Below are positions 7,451-17,392 of a stretch of DNA of 22,821 nt, in pieces; position 1 is the stretch's first letter, and every line of letters begins with the position of its first letter. The DNA comes from an uncultured Clostridia bacterium (GTDB lineage Bacteria; Bacillota; Clostridia; TANB77; RGIG9151). The stretch is taken from contig CAKSUD010000023.1 in the NCBI GenBank assembly GCA_934500865.1, forward strand, positions 1 to 22,821. The letters run 5' to 3'. The position numbers and the translations under genes are program-made. The notes under the pieces were generated by a model. The model saw only the letters and a program-made list of their open reading frames with translations, was not told the origin of the DNA and made no database searches.

Positions 7451-9169
7451 TTACTTCTTGAGGGCTAGATTTCTCTTTATCTTCTTAGTTGTAGTTTTCT
7501 CAAATTCTGTTTCTCTTATTTCAAATTCTCTAACCATCTTATATAAAGGCATTTGCTTGTTGCCTTTCTTTACTTCTTCATCAATTAGCTTTTCAACTTC
7601 TTCTTTACTTACATCTTCTTTTCCCAAAGCCTTCTTTATTTCTTCATAATTAGGAACAATGATTGCACATACCTTAGTTTCTAAATCATTTGGCACATCT
7701 TTTCCGTATACAACTATTTCAGAAATATATGGACTCTTTAACATATATGATTCAACTTCCTCTGGGAAGATATTTTTGCCGTTTTTAGTTACAATAACGT
7801 TTTTCTTTCTGCCTGTGATGTAGAAATAACCGTCTTTATCTCTGTATCCGATGTCTCCCGAATGTAACCAACCATCAATTAAAACAGCATCTGTTGCTTC
7901 TTTATTTTCATAGTATCCCATCATAATTGAATCGCTTTTTATTAATATTTCACCGATTCCATCTTTATCAGGGTTATCTATAATCATTTTTGAATCAGGC
8001 ATTGGGATACCAATTGCTGCGTCTTTAGCCGCACTTAGCGGATTTAGAGCTGCTAGTGGTGATGATTCTGTAAGACCATATCCTTGAATAGTTTGAATTC
8101 CGAAACTTCTAAGACCTTTTAAAACCTCAGGATTAACAGCAGCCGCTCCTGCAATAGCTACATTTAGTTCTCCTCCAAACACATCCAAAATATCTTTAAA
8201 TACTTTCTTTCTAATATCTATATTTAACTTTAACAACATATTGCTAATTGAAAGGGCTAACTTAACTTTTTTAGTAATTCCCTTCTTTTCAATCTGTTTC
8301 CAAATTTTATTGTACATATTCTCTAATATAAGCGGAACAACAAGTAATATTGTTGGCTTTGCTTCTTGCAAATTCTTTTGAATATGCTTAAGCCCCTCAC
8401 AGAAATATATTGTAGCTCCTTGGAATGTCATTAATAAAAATTCACAAGTGCACTCATATGTATGATGAATTGGTAATATTGATAATAACCTATCTCCGGG
8501 TTGCGCCTTAAATAAAGCCATTCCGGCCATAACATTTGAAGTTATATTCTTATGAGAAAGCATAACACCTTTTGCAAGTTCAGTAGTTCCTGATGTAAAG
8601 AATATTCCGGCAAGTGAATTACTTTCTATTTTTGTTTTCCCATATTCATTATTTCCAGATTCTATTGCCTTAATTCCTTGATTAATTAATTCTGAAAACG
8701 AATATATTCCTTCTTCTTTTATTTTAGAATCCATATCAATCGCCACAGTTAAATTACTATTTTTCTGCATAAACTCTTTTACATACTCTCTATACTTCTT
8801 TGAGAAAACTATAACTTTTGCTTTTGAACGATTTAATAAATTCTCAATTTCAGCTTTTGGTAATTCCTTATCAAGTGGTACAATAACTCCACCACCACAA
8901 GTAACAGCCATATAAGTAACACACCACTCATATCTGTTCTCGCCTATAACTGCAATATGCTCGTTTTTCATTCCAAGCTCAGATAACATTGTCCCTAGTG
9001 CATATACATCTTCTTTATACTTTTTATATGTAGTTCCAACATACTTATCATCTACTTTTGACATAAAAGCCATTTCATCACCATAAAGTGCTGTACATTG
9101 GTCAAGCAGTTCCTTTAAATCATTTATTTTTCTCACCTTATATAAAGGCTTAGTCATCATTGGTTCCAT
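7451..9169 (-). CDS. Long-chain acyl-CoA ligase (FadD/FAA1-like AMP-forming synthetase)
   Basis: A 572-residue ANL-superfamily adenylating enzyme that activates a fatty acid with ATP and CoA. The phosphate-binding loop is TSGTTELAKG (192-201), the second core motif is YGLTESSP (364-371), the ribose-binding motif is SGD (437-439), and the hinge is GRKKNVIVTKNGKNIFPEE (453-471). A lysine-rich C-terminus (TTTKKIKR) carries the candidate catalytic lysine. In the phosphate loop, the usual TTG-x-P/A-KG has glutamate for the second glycine. No signal peptide is present. ATG at 9167-9169 with a perfect GGAGG. First gene of the minus-strand cluster with the M50 protease and dxs. The exact substrate chain length cannot be read from sequence. 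Confidence 0.88.
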   Translation of the reverse strand: MEPMMTKPLYKVRKINDLKELLDQCTALYGDEMAFMSKVDDKYVGTTYKKYKEDVYALGTMLSELGMKNEHIAVIGENRYEWCVTYMAVTCGGGVIVPLDKELPKAEIENLLNRSKAKVIVFSKKYREYVKEFMQKNSNLTVAIDMDSKIKEEGIYSFSELINQGIKAIESGNNEYGKTKIESNSLAGIFFTSGTTELAKGVMLSHKNITSNVMAGMALFKAQPGDRLLSILPIHHTYECTCEFLLMTFQGATIYFCEGLKHIQKNLQEAKPTILLVVPLILENMYNKIWKQIEKKGITKKVKLALSISNMLLKLNIDIRKKVFKDILDVFGGELNVAIAGAAAVNPEVLKGLRSFGIQTIQGYGLTESSPLAALNPLSAAKDAAIGIPMPDSKMIIDNPDKDGIGEILIKSDSIMMGYYENKEATDAVLIDGWLHSGDIGYRDKDGYFYITGRKKNVIVTKNGKNIFPEEVESYMLKSPYISEIVVYGKDVPNDLETKVCAIIVPNYEEIKKALGKEDVSKEEVEKLIDEEVKKGNKQMPLYKMVREFEIRETEFEKTTTKKIKRNLALKK

Positions 9170-9196
9170 AAAACTATTCCTCCTTTTTTCTAATAC

Positions 9197-9205
9197 ATTT
9201 TAACA
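9197..9205 (-). promoter_or_regulatory. Possible extended -10 element for the acyl-CoA ligase cluster
   Basis: On the minus strand this reads TGTTAAAAT, an extended -10 (TGn plus TAAAAT), about 30 bases upstream of the ligase start. The -35 region is poor, so the assignment is weak. The rest of the 9170-9329 divergent spacer is AT-rich, with a TATAAA at 9306-9311 that may serve the pyrophosphatase gene. Confidence 0.3.
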
Positions 9206-9329
9206 TATTTTTTGATAATAAAGAAGGTAAAACTCAAAAATATTTTTTTAGTACCTAAAATAACTCCTTCATATCAATATTTCCAACATTTTGACGATAT
9301 ATGAGTATAAAATTAGAGGAGGGAAATAT

Positions 9330-11429
9330 ATGGATTACACATTATTAGCACCGATAGGTTCAGGTGTTGCTTTATTTTTTGCACTTTTTTTAGCAATTCG
9401 TGTCCTTCGCGCACCAAAAGGAAACGAAACAATGCAAAAAATATCTAGTTCAATTAAAGATGGTGCAAACGCGTATCTAAAAAGACAATATGGAGTTGTT
9501 GCAATATTTTTTGCCATAATGACCGTTGTCTTAGGAATTATGGCATATTTAGGATTTGTAACTCCTTTTGTACCATTCGCATTTTTAACAGGTGGTTTTT
9601 TCTCCGGATTGTCCGGATTTATAGGAATGAAAATTGCTACTGCGGCTAACTGTCGTACAGCAAATGCTTCAATGAAAAGCTTAAATAGTGGTCTTAGAGT
9701 TGCTTTCTCTGCCGGAGGAGTAATGGGATTTACAGTAGTAGGATTGGGGCTACTAGATATATCTATTTGGTACTTTTTCTTAAAGTTTTGGTACTCTAAC
9801 CCTAGTCTAGCCTTAACAAGTGCTGAACAAATTCAAAAAATCACATCCGCAATGCTTACCTTTGGTATGGGTGCATCTTCTATGGCTTTATTCGCCAGAG
9901 TTGGCGGTGGAATCTTCACTAAAGCAGCTGATGTTGGAGCTGACTTAGTTGGAAAAGTTGAAATCGGTATACCGGAAGATGATCACAGAAACCCTGCTAC
10001 AATCGCGGATAACGTTGGTGATAATGTTGGTGATGTTGCCGGAATGGGTGCTGACCTTTATGAATCATATGTTGGTTCAATAGTTTCAACTAGTGCCTTA
10101 GCTGTTGCTGCCGGATATGGCTTCCAAGGGGTTTCTATTCCAATGATAATGGCAGCTATCGGAATATTCGCTTCAATTATTGGTACTTTCTTTGTAAGAA
10201 CTAAAGAAAACGCAAATCAAAAATATTTACTATCCGCTCTTAGAAAAGGTACTCTTCTTAGTGGATTGATAATCGCAATTGCTACATACTTCCTAGTTAT
10301 TAACGTACTTGGTCCTGAAAAAATAGGTGTTTACTTTTCAGTCATAACAGGACTTATCGCCGGAATACTTATTGGAACATTCACAGAATATTACACATCA
10401 GACACATATAAGCCTACACAAAAACTCGCATCAACCTCTGAAACAGGTCCTGCCACAATAATAATTGGCGGACTTTCTCTTGGAATGTTATCTACTGCTC
10501 TACCTGTTTTAATCATATCTGCCGCAATTTTAATAAGCTTTTGGGTAGCCGGTGGATTTACAAATTATAACTTCGGATTATATGGCATCGGGCTTTCAGC
10601 TGTTGGTATGCTCTCGACATTAGGCATAACACTTGCAACTGATGCATACGGACCGGTTGCAGATAATGCCGGTGGTATTGCTCAAATGGCAGGACTTGAT
10701 GAAGAAGTTCGTGTTAGAACCGATGCTCTTGACTCACTTGGAAATACGACAGCAGCAACAGGAAAAGGATTTGCAATTGGTTCTGCTGCACTTACAGCTC
10801 TTGCACTACTTTCTTCATATATAGAAGAAATAAAAATTATAGACCCAACTTTTGAATTTGACTTACGATTAACCAACCCAATTGTATTAATTGGCTTATT
10901 CATTGGAGGAATGCTCTCATTCTTATTTGCTTCAAGAACGATGGAAGCCGTTGGACGTGCTGCACAAAGCATAGTTATTGAAGTAAGACGTCAATTTAGA
11001 GAAATTAGAGGAATTATGGATGGTACAGAAGAGCCTGACTATGCAAAATGCGTAAAACTATGTACAAAGGCAGCTCAAAAAGAAATGATTTTCCCCGCAG
11101 TAATTGCTATTTCTGCTCCTATCCTAACAGGATTAATTTTAGGTGTTAACGGAGTAACAGGAATGCTTGCCGGTGCTACTGTTACAGGTTTTATACTTGC
11201 AATAATGATGGCAAACTCAGGTGGAGCTTGGGATAACGCAAAGAAGTACATTGAAGCCGGTAATTACGGCGGCAAAGGTTCTGAACAACATAAAGCAGCT
11301 GTCGTAGGCGATACTGTCGGAGACCCATTTAAGGACACTTCCGGTCCTTCAATAAATATTTTAATTAAGCTTTTATCTATGGTTTCAATAGTATTTGCAA
11401 GCTTAATTATGACATTTTCAATTTTGTAA
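9330..11429 (+). CDS. hppA: Membrane-bound ion-pumping pyrophosphatase, K+-dependent, probably Na+-type
   Basis: This 699-residue integral membrane enzyme couples pyrophosphate hydrolysis to cation export. The diphosphate site is intact: [11 protein letters not shown] (201-211), then [20 protein letters not shown], and a second half with the matching NAGGIAQMA region. The residue after GNTT is alanine (A475, in [10 protein letters not shown]), the mark of K+-dependent enzymes; lysine marks K+-independent ones. D242-L-Y-E245 lines up with D243/E246 of the Thermotoga maritima Na+ pump, which suggests Na+ transport. The ATG at 9330 is chosen because GAGGAGGG lies five bases upstream. A TTG 13 codons earlier (9291) has no ribosome binding site and lies in the likely promoter. 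Length fits the family. It ends at a strong hairpin. Confidence 0.95.
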   Translation: MDYTLLAPIGSGVALFFALFLAIRVLRAPKGNETMQKISSSIKDGANAYLKRQYGVVAIFFAIMTVVLGIMAYLGFVTPFVPFAFLTGGFFSGLSGFIGMKIATAANCRTANASMKSLNSGLRVAFSAGGVMGFTVVGLGLLDISIWYFFLKFWYSNPSLALTSAEQIQKITSAMLTFGMGASSMALFARVGGGIFTKAADVGADLVGKVEIGIPEDDHRNPATIADNVGDNVGDVAGMGADLYESYVGSIVSTSALAVAAGYGFQGVSIPMIMAAIGIFASIIGTFFVRTKENANQKYLLSALRKGTLLSGLIIAIATYFLVINVLGPEKIGVYFSVITGLIAGILIGTFTEYYTSDTYKPTQKLASTSETGPATIIIGGLSLGMLSTALPVLIISAAILISFWVAGGFTNYNFGLYGIGLSAVGMLSTLGITLATDAYGPVADNAGGIAQMAGLDEEVRVRTDALDSLGNTTAATGKGFAIGSAALTALALLSSYIEEIKIIDPTFEFDLRLTNPIVLIGLFIGGMLSFLFASRTMEAVGRAAQSIVIEVRRQFREIRGIMDGTEEPDYAKCVKLCTKAAQKEMIFPAVIAISAPILTGLILGVNGVTGMLAGATVTGFILAIMMANSGGAWDNAKKYIEAGNYGGKGSEQHKAAVVGDTVGDPFKDTSGPSINILIKLLSMVSIVFASLIMTFSIL

Positions 11430-11450
11430 ACTAATAATATAATTAATATG

Positions 11451-11510
11451 CAAAAACACAGTATATATAAATTACTTTAAGGAACGCACTTTATATATAC
11501 TGTGTTTTTG
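11451..11510. terminator. 21-bp perfect hairpin between two convergent genes
   Basis: The arms at 11451-11471 and 11490-11510 are perfectly complementary over 21 bp (CAAAAACACAG... with ...CTGTGTTTTTG) around an 18-base loop. The T-rich arm end gives a U-rich 3' side for both strands. It lies between the stop of the pyrophosphatase gene (11429, plus) and that of the small GT2-like gene (11524, minus). A bidirectional terminator is the natural reading. Confidence 0.75.
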
Positions 11511-11523
11511 TGTATTCTATTTC

Positions 11524-11802
11524 CTATTCTTTTACAATTATTCGTGGATGGTTCTTCTTTAATTTATGTATAATCTCTAAAGTTGCATCATTTGAGCCAT
11601 CATCTTCAATATTAATTTTTCCTATTAAATCGATTCTTTCGATTTGTCTTACTAGCCACTCTATGTTATGTTCTTGATTTTTCACTTTTATAGTAACGTC
11701 TACTTCTCCTCTTCTATTTTCTATATAATAGCTTTCAACTATTCTAGCGATTAAATCCCATAATCCAAAGAGAGCTAAAATCCATAAAATAATGTATTCC
11801 AT
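11524..11802 (-). CDS. Small membrane-anchored protein with the front half of a GT2 glycosyltransferase fold
   Basis: The 92-residue protein begins with one membrane helix (about residues 2-22, IILWILALFGLW). It continues with a segment that looks like the nucleotide-binding start of a family-2 glycosyltransferase: VDVTIKVKNQEHNIEWLVRQ (34-53), then IEDDGSNDATLEII (65-78) with a DDGS-type motif at D67-S70. The chain ends about 20 residues later, so the acceptor half and the DXD motif of a working GT2 enzyme are absent. It has a good AGGTGAT ribosome binding site and an in-frame ATG. It sits between two terminators, so it looks like a real small gene rather than an open decayed one. It may be a binding or regulatory module; function unknown. 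Confidence 0.7.
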   Translation of the reverse strand: MEYIILWILALFGLWDLIARIVESYYIENRRGEVDVTIKVKNQEHNIEWLVRQIERIDLIGKINIEDDGSNDATLEIIHKLKKNHPRIIVKE

Positions 11803-11864
11803 ATAATCACCTATTACATATTATGATTATGTAAAATGCATTGTTACTTAGATAAATTAAATGC

Positions 11865-11897
11865 AAAAAAACAAGGCTCATTTCTGAACCTTGTTTT
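11865..11897 (-). terminator. Intrinsic terminator of the str operon, after tuf
   Basis: On the minus strand, AAAACAAGG and CCTTGTTTT (11868-11876 and 11889-11897 on plus) form a 9-bp stem. A run of seven T residues follows directly. It starts 19 bases past the tuf stop and is a textbook rho-independent terminator. Confidence 0.88.
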
Positions 11898-11915
11898 CTA
11901 TCTTCATAAAGAATA

Positions 11916-13118
11916 TTATTCAATGATTGAAGAAACAACACCAGAACCAACTGTTCTTCCGCCTTCACGAATAGCGAATCTTAATCCTTCTTCGATAGCG
12001 ATAGGGCTGATTAACTTGATTGTCATTGTTACGTTATCTCCTGGCATAACCATTTCTGTTCCTTGAGGTAATTCAATAACACCTGTTACGTCAGTTGTTC
12101 TGAAATAGAATTGTGGTCTGTAGTTGTTGAAGAATGGAGTATGACGTCCACCTTCTTCTTTAGTTAAGATGTAAACTTCACCTTTGAAGTGTGTATGTGG
12201 GTGAATTGTTCCAGGCTTAGCTAAAACTTGACCTCTTTCAATTTCATTTCTTTGGATACCACGAAGTAATGCACCGATGTTATCACCAGTTTGAGCTTCG
12301 TCAAGAAGCTTTCTGAACATTTCGATACCTGTAACAACTGTTTTCTTAGCAGCGTCAGCAAGACCAACGATTTCAGCTTCATCATTAATTCTTAATGTTC
12401 CTCTTTCTACTCTACCTGTAGCAACTGTACCACGACCTGTGATTGTGAATACGTCTTCAACTGGCATTAAGAAAGGCTTAGCTGTATCTCTTTCAGGAGT
12501 TGGGATGTAGCTATCAACAGCATCCATTAACTCGTGAATGCAAGCATATTCTGGAGCATTAGGATCTTGAGATGTTGATTCAAGAACCTTAAGAGCAGAA
12601 CCCTTGATAATAGGAATTTCGTCTCCAGGGAAGTCATAGCTTGATAATAATTCTCTGATTTCCATTTCAACTAATTCTAATAATTCTGGATCATCAACTT
12701 GGTCAACTTTGTTCATGAATACTACAATGTAAGGAACACCAACCTGACGAGCAAGTAAGATGTGTTCTCTTGTTTGTGGCATTGGACCATCAGCTGCAGA
12801 AACAACTAGGATAGCACCGTCCATTTGAGCAGCACCTGTGATCATGTTTTTAACATAGTCAGCGTGTCCTGGGCAGTCAACGTGTGCATAGTGTCTTTTT
12901 TCTGTTTCATATTCTACGTGTGCTGTAGAAATTGTGATTCCTCTTTCTCTCTCTTCTGGAGCCTTATCAATTTGATCATAAGCTTCATATTGAGCCTTTC
13001 CTTGTAATGCTAATACCTTTGTAATAGCCGCTGTTAAAGAAGTCTTACCATGGTCAACGTGACCGATAGTTCCGATATTAACGTGTGGCTTAGTTCTTTC
13101 AAATTTTGCTTTAGCCAT
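11916..13118 (-). CDS. tuf: Translation elongation factor Tu
   Basis: EF-Tu delivers aminoacyl-tRNA to the ribosome as a GTP complex. The 400-residue protein has the G1 loop GHVDHGKT (19-26), DCPGH with the catalytic histidine (81-85, H85), NKVD (136-139), and normal domains 2 and 3 ending in [10 protein letters not shown]. Length is within three residues of the usual 397. ATG at 13116-13118 follows AAAGGAGG at good spacing. It is the last gene of the str operon but is 123 bases from fusA, and the spacer contains its own promoter-like boxes (13155-13183), so extra tuf transcripts are likely. An intrinsic terminator follows. Confidence 0.98.
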   Translation of the reverse strand: MAKAKFERTKPHVNIGTIGHVDHGKTSLTAAITKVLALQGKAQYEAYDQIDKAPEERERGITISTAHVEYETEKRHYAHVDCPGHADYVKNMITGAAQMDGAILVVSAADGPMPQTREHILLARQVGVPYIVVFMNKVDQVDDPELLELVEMEIRELLSSYDFPGDEIPIIKGSALKVLESTSQDPNAPEYACIHELMDAVDSYIPTPERDTAKPFLMPVEDVFTITGRGTVATGRVERGTLRINDEAEIVGLADAAKKTVVTGIEMFRKLLDEAQTGDNIGALLRGIQRNEIERGQVLAKPGTIHPHTHFKGEVYILTKEEGGRHTPFFNNYRPQFYFRTTDVTGVIELPQGTEMVMPGDNVTMTIKLISPIAIEEGLRFAIREGGRTVGSGVVSSIIE

Positions 13119-13154
13119 TTTAAATTTCCTCCTTTATTTATATTACTCGCTTGT

Positions 13155-13183
13155 ATTTTATACTATTAGTATAAAAAAAGCAA
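13155..13183 (-). promoter_or_regulatory. Probable tuf promoter overlapped by a 21-base palindrome
   Basis: On the minus strand, TTGCTT (13178-13183) and TAAAAT (13155-13160) are separated by 17 bases, a plausible sigma-A promoter inside the fusA-tuf spacer. A perfect inverted repeat covers the -10 and most of the spacer: TTTTATACTA (13156-13165) and TAGTATAAAA (13167-13176) around one central base. It could be an operator or a hairpin near the transcript start. Confidence 0.5.
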
Positions 13184-13211
13184 GATAATTTTTCATTTAA
13201 TTATAATGTCT

Positions 13212-13233
13212 GGAAACGGTGTTACCCGTTTCC
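13212..13233 (-). terminator. Small GC-containing hairpin after fusA (attenuator-like)
   Basis: GGAAACGG (13212-13219) and CCGTTTCC (13226-13233) form a perfect 8-bp stem with a 6-base loop, nine bases past the fusA stop. The following minus-strand bases (AGACATTATAATT) are not a proper T-run. Partial termination or transcript-end protection between fusA and tuf fits better than a full stop. Confidence 0.5.
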
Positions 13234-13241
13234 TACATTAA

Positions 13242-15329
13242 CTAGTCCTTTTTAAGAGCTGCTCTTTGACCGATAACGGCTTCTTGAACACTCTTAGGAA
13301 CTTCTTCATAGTGATCGAATTGCATTGAATATGCTCCTCTACCTTGTGTTCTTGAACGAAGGTCTGTTGCATATCCAAACATTTCAGAAAGTGGAACGTA
13401 ACCGTGGATAACCTTTGTATTTGCTCTATCTTCCATTCCTTCTAGACGTCCACGACGAGAGTTAATGTCTCCAATAACATCTCCCATGTATTCTTCAGGA
13501 ACTGTAATGTCAACTTTTTCAATTGGTTCTAGTAATACTGATTCTCCAAGTTTTTGAGCTTCCTTAATTGCCATTGAACCGGCAATCTTGAACGCCATTT
13601 CTGAAGAGTCAACATCGTGATAAGAACCATCAACTAAAGTTACCTTTAAGTCAACAACCGGGAATCCGGCAAGAATACCAGTTTCCATAGCTTCTTGGAT
13701 ACCTGCATCGATAGGTCCGATAAATTCCTTAGGAACTGCACCACCAACGATTTTGTTAACAAATTCGTATCCTGTACCTTTTTCCATAGGCTCAACTTCG
13801 ATAATAGCATGTCCGTATTGTCCACGACCACCTGATTGACGAATGAACTTACCTTCTGCCCTAACCTTTTTACGGATTGTTTCTTTATAAGCAACTTGTG
13901 GCTTACCAACATTACATTCAACCTTAAATTCTCTCTTCATTCTATCAACGATAATGTCAAGGTGTAATTCACCCATACCAGAGATGATAGTTTGTCCAGA
14001 GTCTTGGTCTGTATGAGTCTTGAATGTAGGGTCTTCTTCTGCAAGTTTTGCAAGAGCAATACCCATCTTTTCTTGACTGGCTTTATCCTTTGGTTCAATA
14101 GCAACTGAAATAACTGGATCAGGGAATTCCATTGATTCAAGGATAATTGGGTGATTTTCATCACAAAGTGTATCACCTGTTGTTACATTCTTTAATCCAA
14201 CAGCAGCAGCGATATCTCCAGAATATACTTTATCAACATCTTCTCTGTGGTTTGCATGCATTAAAACAATACGTCCAACTCTTTCTTTGCTGTTCTTTGT
14301 AGAATTTAATACATATGAACCAGATTCAAGTGTTCCTGAATATACTCTAAAGAAACAAAGTTTTCCAACGAATGGATCTGTCATAATCTTGAATGCTAAT
14401 GCTGCAAATGGTTCTTCATCGCTAGAAGCTCTTTCAACTTCTCCTTCAACACCTTCAACAGTACCTTTAATGTGTGGTACATCGATTGGAGCTGGTAAGT
14501 AGTCGATAACTGCGTCTAACATCATTTGAACACCCTTGTTCTTATAAGAAGAACCGCAAAGTACTGGTGTCATTTTAACAGCGATTGTAGCTTTTCTAAT
14601 TACTTTCTTTATTTCTTCAACTGTGATTTCTTGACCTTCTAAGTATTTCATCATTAGGTCTTCATCTTCTTCAGCAACAGCTTCTAACATATTTGTTCTA
14701 TATTCTTCAGCAATTGCTTTCATGTCTTCAGGAATTTCTTCCTCTCTAACATCTTTTCCAAGGTCATCATAGTAAACTTCACTCTTCATAGTGATTAAGT
14801 CAATGATTCCTCTGAAAGTATCTTCCTTACCGATTGGTAATTGGATAGGAACTGCGTTAGCTCCTAATCTATCTTTCATCATTTTAACATCTGCATAGAA
14901 ATCAGCACCCATAATATCCATCTTATTGATATAAGCAATCCTTGGTACGTGATATTTGTCTGCTTGTCTCCAAACTGTTTCAGATTGTGGTTCAACTCCG
15001 CCTTTAGCACAGAAAACCGCAACTGCACCGTCTAATACTCTTAATGATCTTTCTACTTCAACTGTAAAGTCAACGTGTCCCGGAGTATCAATGATATTAA
15101 TTCTATGACCTTTCCATTGACAAGTTGTAGCAGCAGAGGTAATTGTGATACCTCTTTCTTGCTCTTGTTCCATCCAGTCCATAGTAGCAGCACCTTCGTG
15201 TACTTCTCCTATTTTGTGTGTTCTACCTGTATAGAACAAAATTCTCTCTGTAGTTGTTGTTTTACCAGCATCAATATGAGCCATAATACCGATGTTTCTA
15301 GTTTTTTCTAACGAAAATTGTCTCGGCAT
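13242..15329 (-). CDS. fusA: Translation elongation factor G
   Basis: EF-G drives ribosome translocation and, with RRF, recycling. The 695-residue length is standard. GTPase motifs are [10 protein letters not shown] (17-26), DTPGH (81-85) and NKMD (135-138). Domain IV (GGRGQYGH, then [12 protein letters not shown]) and the domain V end ([16 protein letters not shown]) are intact. ATG at 15327-15329 follows AAGGAGGG. It lies 50 bases downstream of rpsG in the str operon. The sequence gives no hint of a fusidic-acid-resistance variant, but I did not compare individual sites exhaustively. Confidence 0.98.
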   Translation of the reverse strand: MPRQFSLEKTRNIGIMAHIDAGKTTTTERILFYTGRTHKIGEVHEGAATMDWMEQEQERGITITSAATTCQWKGHRINIIDTPGHVDFTVEVERSLRVLDGAVAVFCAKGGVEPQSETVWRQADKYHVPRIAYINKMDIMGADFYADVKMMKDRLGANAVPIQLPIGKEDTFRGIIDLITMKSEVYYDDLGKDVREEEIPEDMKAIAEEYRTNMLEAVAEEDEDLMMKYLEGQEITVEEIKKVIRKATIAVKMTPVLCGSSYKNKGVQMMLDAVIDYLPAPIDVPHIKGTVEGVEGEVERASSDEEPFAALAFKIMTDPFVGKLCFFRVYSGTLESGSYVLNSTKNSKERVGRIVLMHANHREDVDKVYSGDIAAAVGLKNVTTGDTLCDENHPIILESMEFPDPVISVAIEPKDKASQEKMGIALAKLAEEDPTFKTHTDQDSGQTIISGMGELHLDIIVDRMKREFKVECNVGKPQVAYKETIRKKVRAEGKFIRQSGGRGQYGHAIIEVEPMEKGTGYEFVNKIVGGAVPKEFIGPIDAGIQEAMETGILAGFPVVDLKVTLVDGSYHDVDSSEMAFKIAGSMAIKEAQKLGESVLLEPIEKVDITVPEEYMGDVIGDINSRRGRLEGMEDRANTKVIHGYVPLSEMFGYATDLRSRTQGRGAYSMQFDHYEEVPKSVQEAVIGQRAALKKD

Positions 15330-15379
15330 AATTACCCTCCTTATTTAATTTAAGCTGTAGTATAAAATTTCTAATCTAA

Positions 15380-15977
<598 letters not shown>

Positions 15978-16391
15978 TTATTTCTTAGGTCTCTTTGCGC
16001 CATACTTAGATCTTCCTTGTTTTCTGTCATTAACTCCGGCAGTATCAAGTACTCCACGGATGATGTGATATCTAACACCTGGAAGGTCTTTTACCTTTCC
16101 ACCTCTAATTAGAACTACACTGTGTTCTTGTAAGTTATGACCAATACCAGGAATATATGAAGAAACTTCCATTCCGTTAGTAAGTCTAACTCTGGCAATC
16201 TTTCTTAGAGCTGAGTTTGGTTTTTTAGGTGTAACAGTTTTAACAACAGTACAAACACCTCTCTTTTGAGGGCAGCTAATATCTGTCTCAATTTTTCTCT
16301 TAGAATTCAAACCTTTTTGAAGAGCAGGAGCTGTAGATTTCTTTTCAGCTGTGGTTCTTCCTTTCTTTACTAATTGATTAAAGGTTGGCAC
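15978..16391 (-). CDS. rpsL: 30S ribosomal protein S12
   Basis: S12 sits at the decoding centre. The 137-residue protein is the longer Gram-positive form. The decoding loop [11 protein letters not shown] has both lysines (K56, K57), and [13 protein letters not shown] keeps the second resistance-associated lysine, so the sequence is the streptomycin-sensitive type. The start is a GTG at 16389-16391 with AAGGAGGTG eight bases upstream, an essentially full match to the 16S rRNA 3' end. First gene of the str operon, driven by the promoter at 16430-16459. Confidence 0.98.
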   Translation of the reverse strand: MPTFNQLVKKGRTTAEKKSTAPALQKGLNSKRKIETDISCPQKRGVCTVVKTVTPKKPNSALRKIARVRLTNGMEVSSYIPGIGHNLQEHSVVLIRGGKVKDLPGVRYHIIRGVLDTAGVNDRKQGRSKYGAKRPKK

Positions 16392-16429
16392 GTCTTTTTC
16401 ACCTCCTTAGTTTTTAACATACAGTACAT

Positions 16430-16459
16430 ATTTTACCACTATTTTATGGAAATTGTCAA
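16430..16459 (-). promoter_or_regulatory. str operon promoter (sigma-A type, extended -10)
   Basis: On the minus strand, a consensus TTGACA (16454-16459) is followed after 18 bases by TAAAAT (16430-16435), preceded by TGG, an extended -10. It lies 39 bases upstream of the rpsL start codon, within the 92-base uppP-rpsL spacer. This is the best promoter in the window. It shows that the str genes here do not depend on an upstream rpoBC transcript. Confidence 0.85.
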
Positions 16460-16483
16460 CGGTTTTAGAAAATATTTCTTATG

Positions 16484-17290
16484 TTAAATTACAAAATACA
16501 ATAGCACTAAAACCCCCAATACTATCCTGTAATACCCAAACATCTTAAAATCATTTTTCTTTATATAACTCATTAAAAATTTAATTGCAATTATTGAAAC
16601 TATAAATGCTGTTATCATTCCAACAATTAATATCATTAGTTCAACACTCGTGAACACGAATCCAATTTTTATCAGTTTTAATAAACTTGCCCCAAACATT
16701 ACCGGAATTGCTAAGCAAAATGTAAATTCAGCTGCTATTTCCCGTGATGTTCCAATTAGCATAGCTCCCAAAATCGTTGCACCTGATCTCGATGTCCCCG
16801 GAATTAATGCTAATACTTGAAATACTCCTATTATTAACGCAGTCATATACGTAATTGATTTTAACTCTGTAATAGATGCTTGCTTTTTTCTATTTTCTAT
16901 TAATATAAAAAATACACCATATAAAATCAGCATAATTGCCACTACTAAAGAATTATCTAAAAACATATCTATTGTATCTTCAAACAAAACTCCTATTATA
17001 GCTGCCGGAACTGATGCCACAGCTACCTTAAGCCACAAAATCCAAGTATCTTTTTTCTCTTCATTTGTCTTACTTAAAGAAAATGGATTTAATTTTTTAA
17101 AGTACAACATTATAACAGCCAATATCGCCCCAAGTTGTATTACCACTAAAAATACCTTCCAAAACTCAGACGTAACATTCATTTTAATAAACTCTTCCGC
17201 TAAAATCATATGTCCCGTACTGCTTATTGGAAGCCATTCCGTTATCCCCTCAATTATACCGAATATAATCGCTTTAATTATATCAACCAT
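16484..17290 (-). CDS. uppP: Undecaprenyl-diphosphate phosphatase (BacA family)
   Basis: UppP removes one phosphate from undecaprenyl diphosphate, regenerating the lipid carrier for cell-wall synthesis; its loss or overproduction alters bacitracin sensitivity in known species. The 268-residue multi-pass membrane protein has the two family signatures: [14 protein letters not shown] (14-27, with E14, E18 and H27) and PGTSRSGAT (164-172, with R168). ATG at 17288-17290 after GAGGTGGG. It lies between the terminator of the ydj/ogg operon and the str promoter, so it is probably transcribed alone or reads weakly into rpsL, because I see no strong terminator behind it. Confidence 0.96.
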   Translation of the reverse strand: MVDIIKAIIFGIIEGITEWLPISSTGHMILAEEFIKMNVTSEFWKVFLVVIQLGAILAVIMLYFKKLNPFSLSKTNEEKKDTWILWLKVAVASVPAAIIGVLFEDTIDMFLDNSLVVAIMLILYGVFFILIENRKKQASITELKSITYMTALIIGVFQVLALIPGTSRSGATILGAMLIGTSREIAAEFTFCLAIPVMFGASLLKLIKIGFVFTSVELMILIVGMITAFIVSIIAIKFLMSYIKKNDFKMFGYYRIVLGVLVLLYFVI

Positions 17291-17329
17291 TCATTTCCCA
17301 CCTCAGAGATATTTTATGCAATATATAGT

Positions 17330-17371
17330 AAAAAATATGAGACTATTAAAATTTTAATAATCTCATATTTT
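17330..17371 (-). terminator. Intrinsic terminator of the ydjI-ydjG-ydjH-ogg operon
   Basis: AAAATATGAGA (17332-17342) and TCTCATATTTT (17361-17371) pair over 11 bp. After one C/A mismatch the stem continues for seven more pairs in the TATTAAA/TTTAATA core. On the minus strand the stem is followed by T residues (ATTTTTTACT). It starts 22 bases beyond the ogg stop. Confidence 0.82.
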
Positions 17372-17392
17372 AAATTTCAAATAATATTCACT

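Noticed and set aside
9291..9329. TTG start that would add 13 residues to the membrane pyrophosphatase
   Set aside because: There is no ribosome binding site before it, the added residues are not membrane-protein-like, and the ATG at 9330 has a perfect GAGGAGGG at good spacing.
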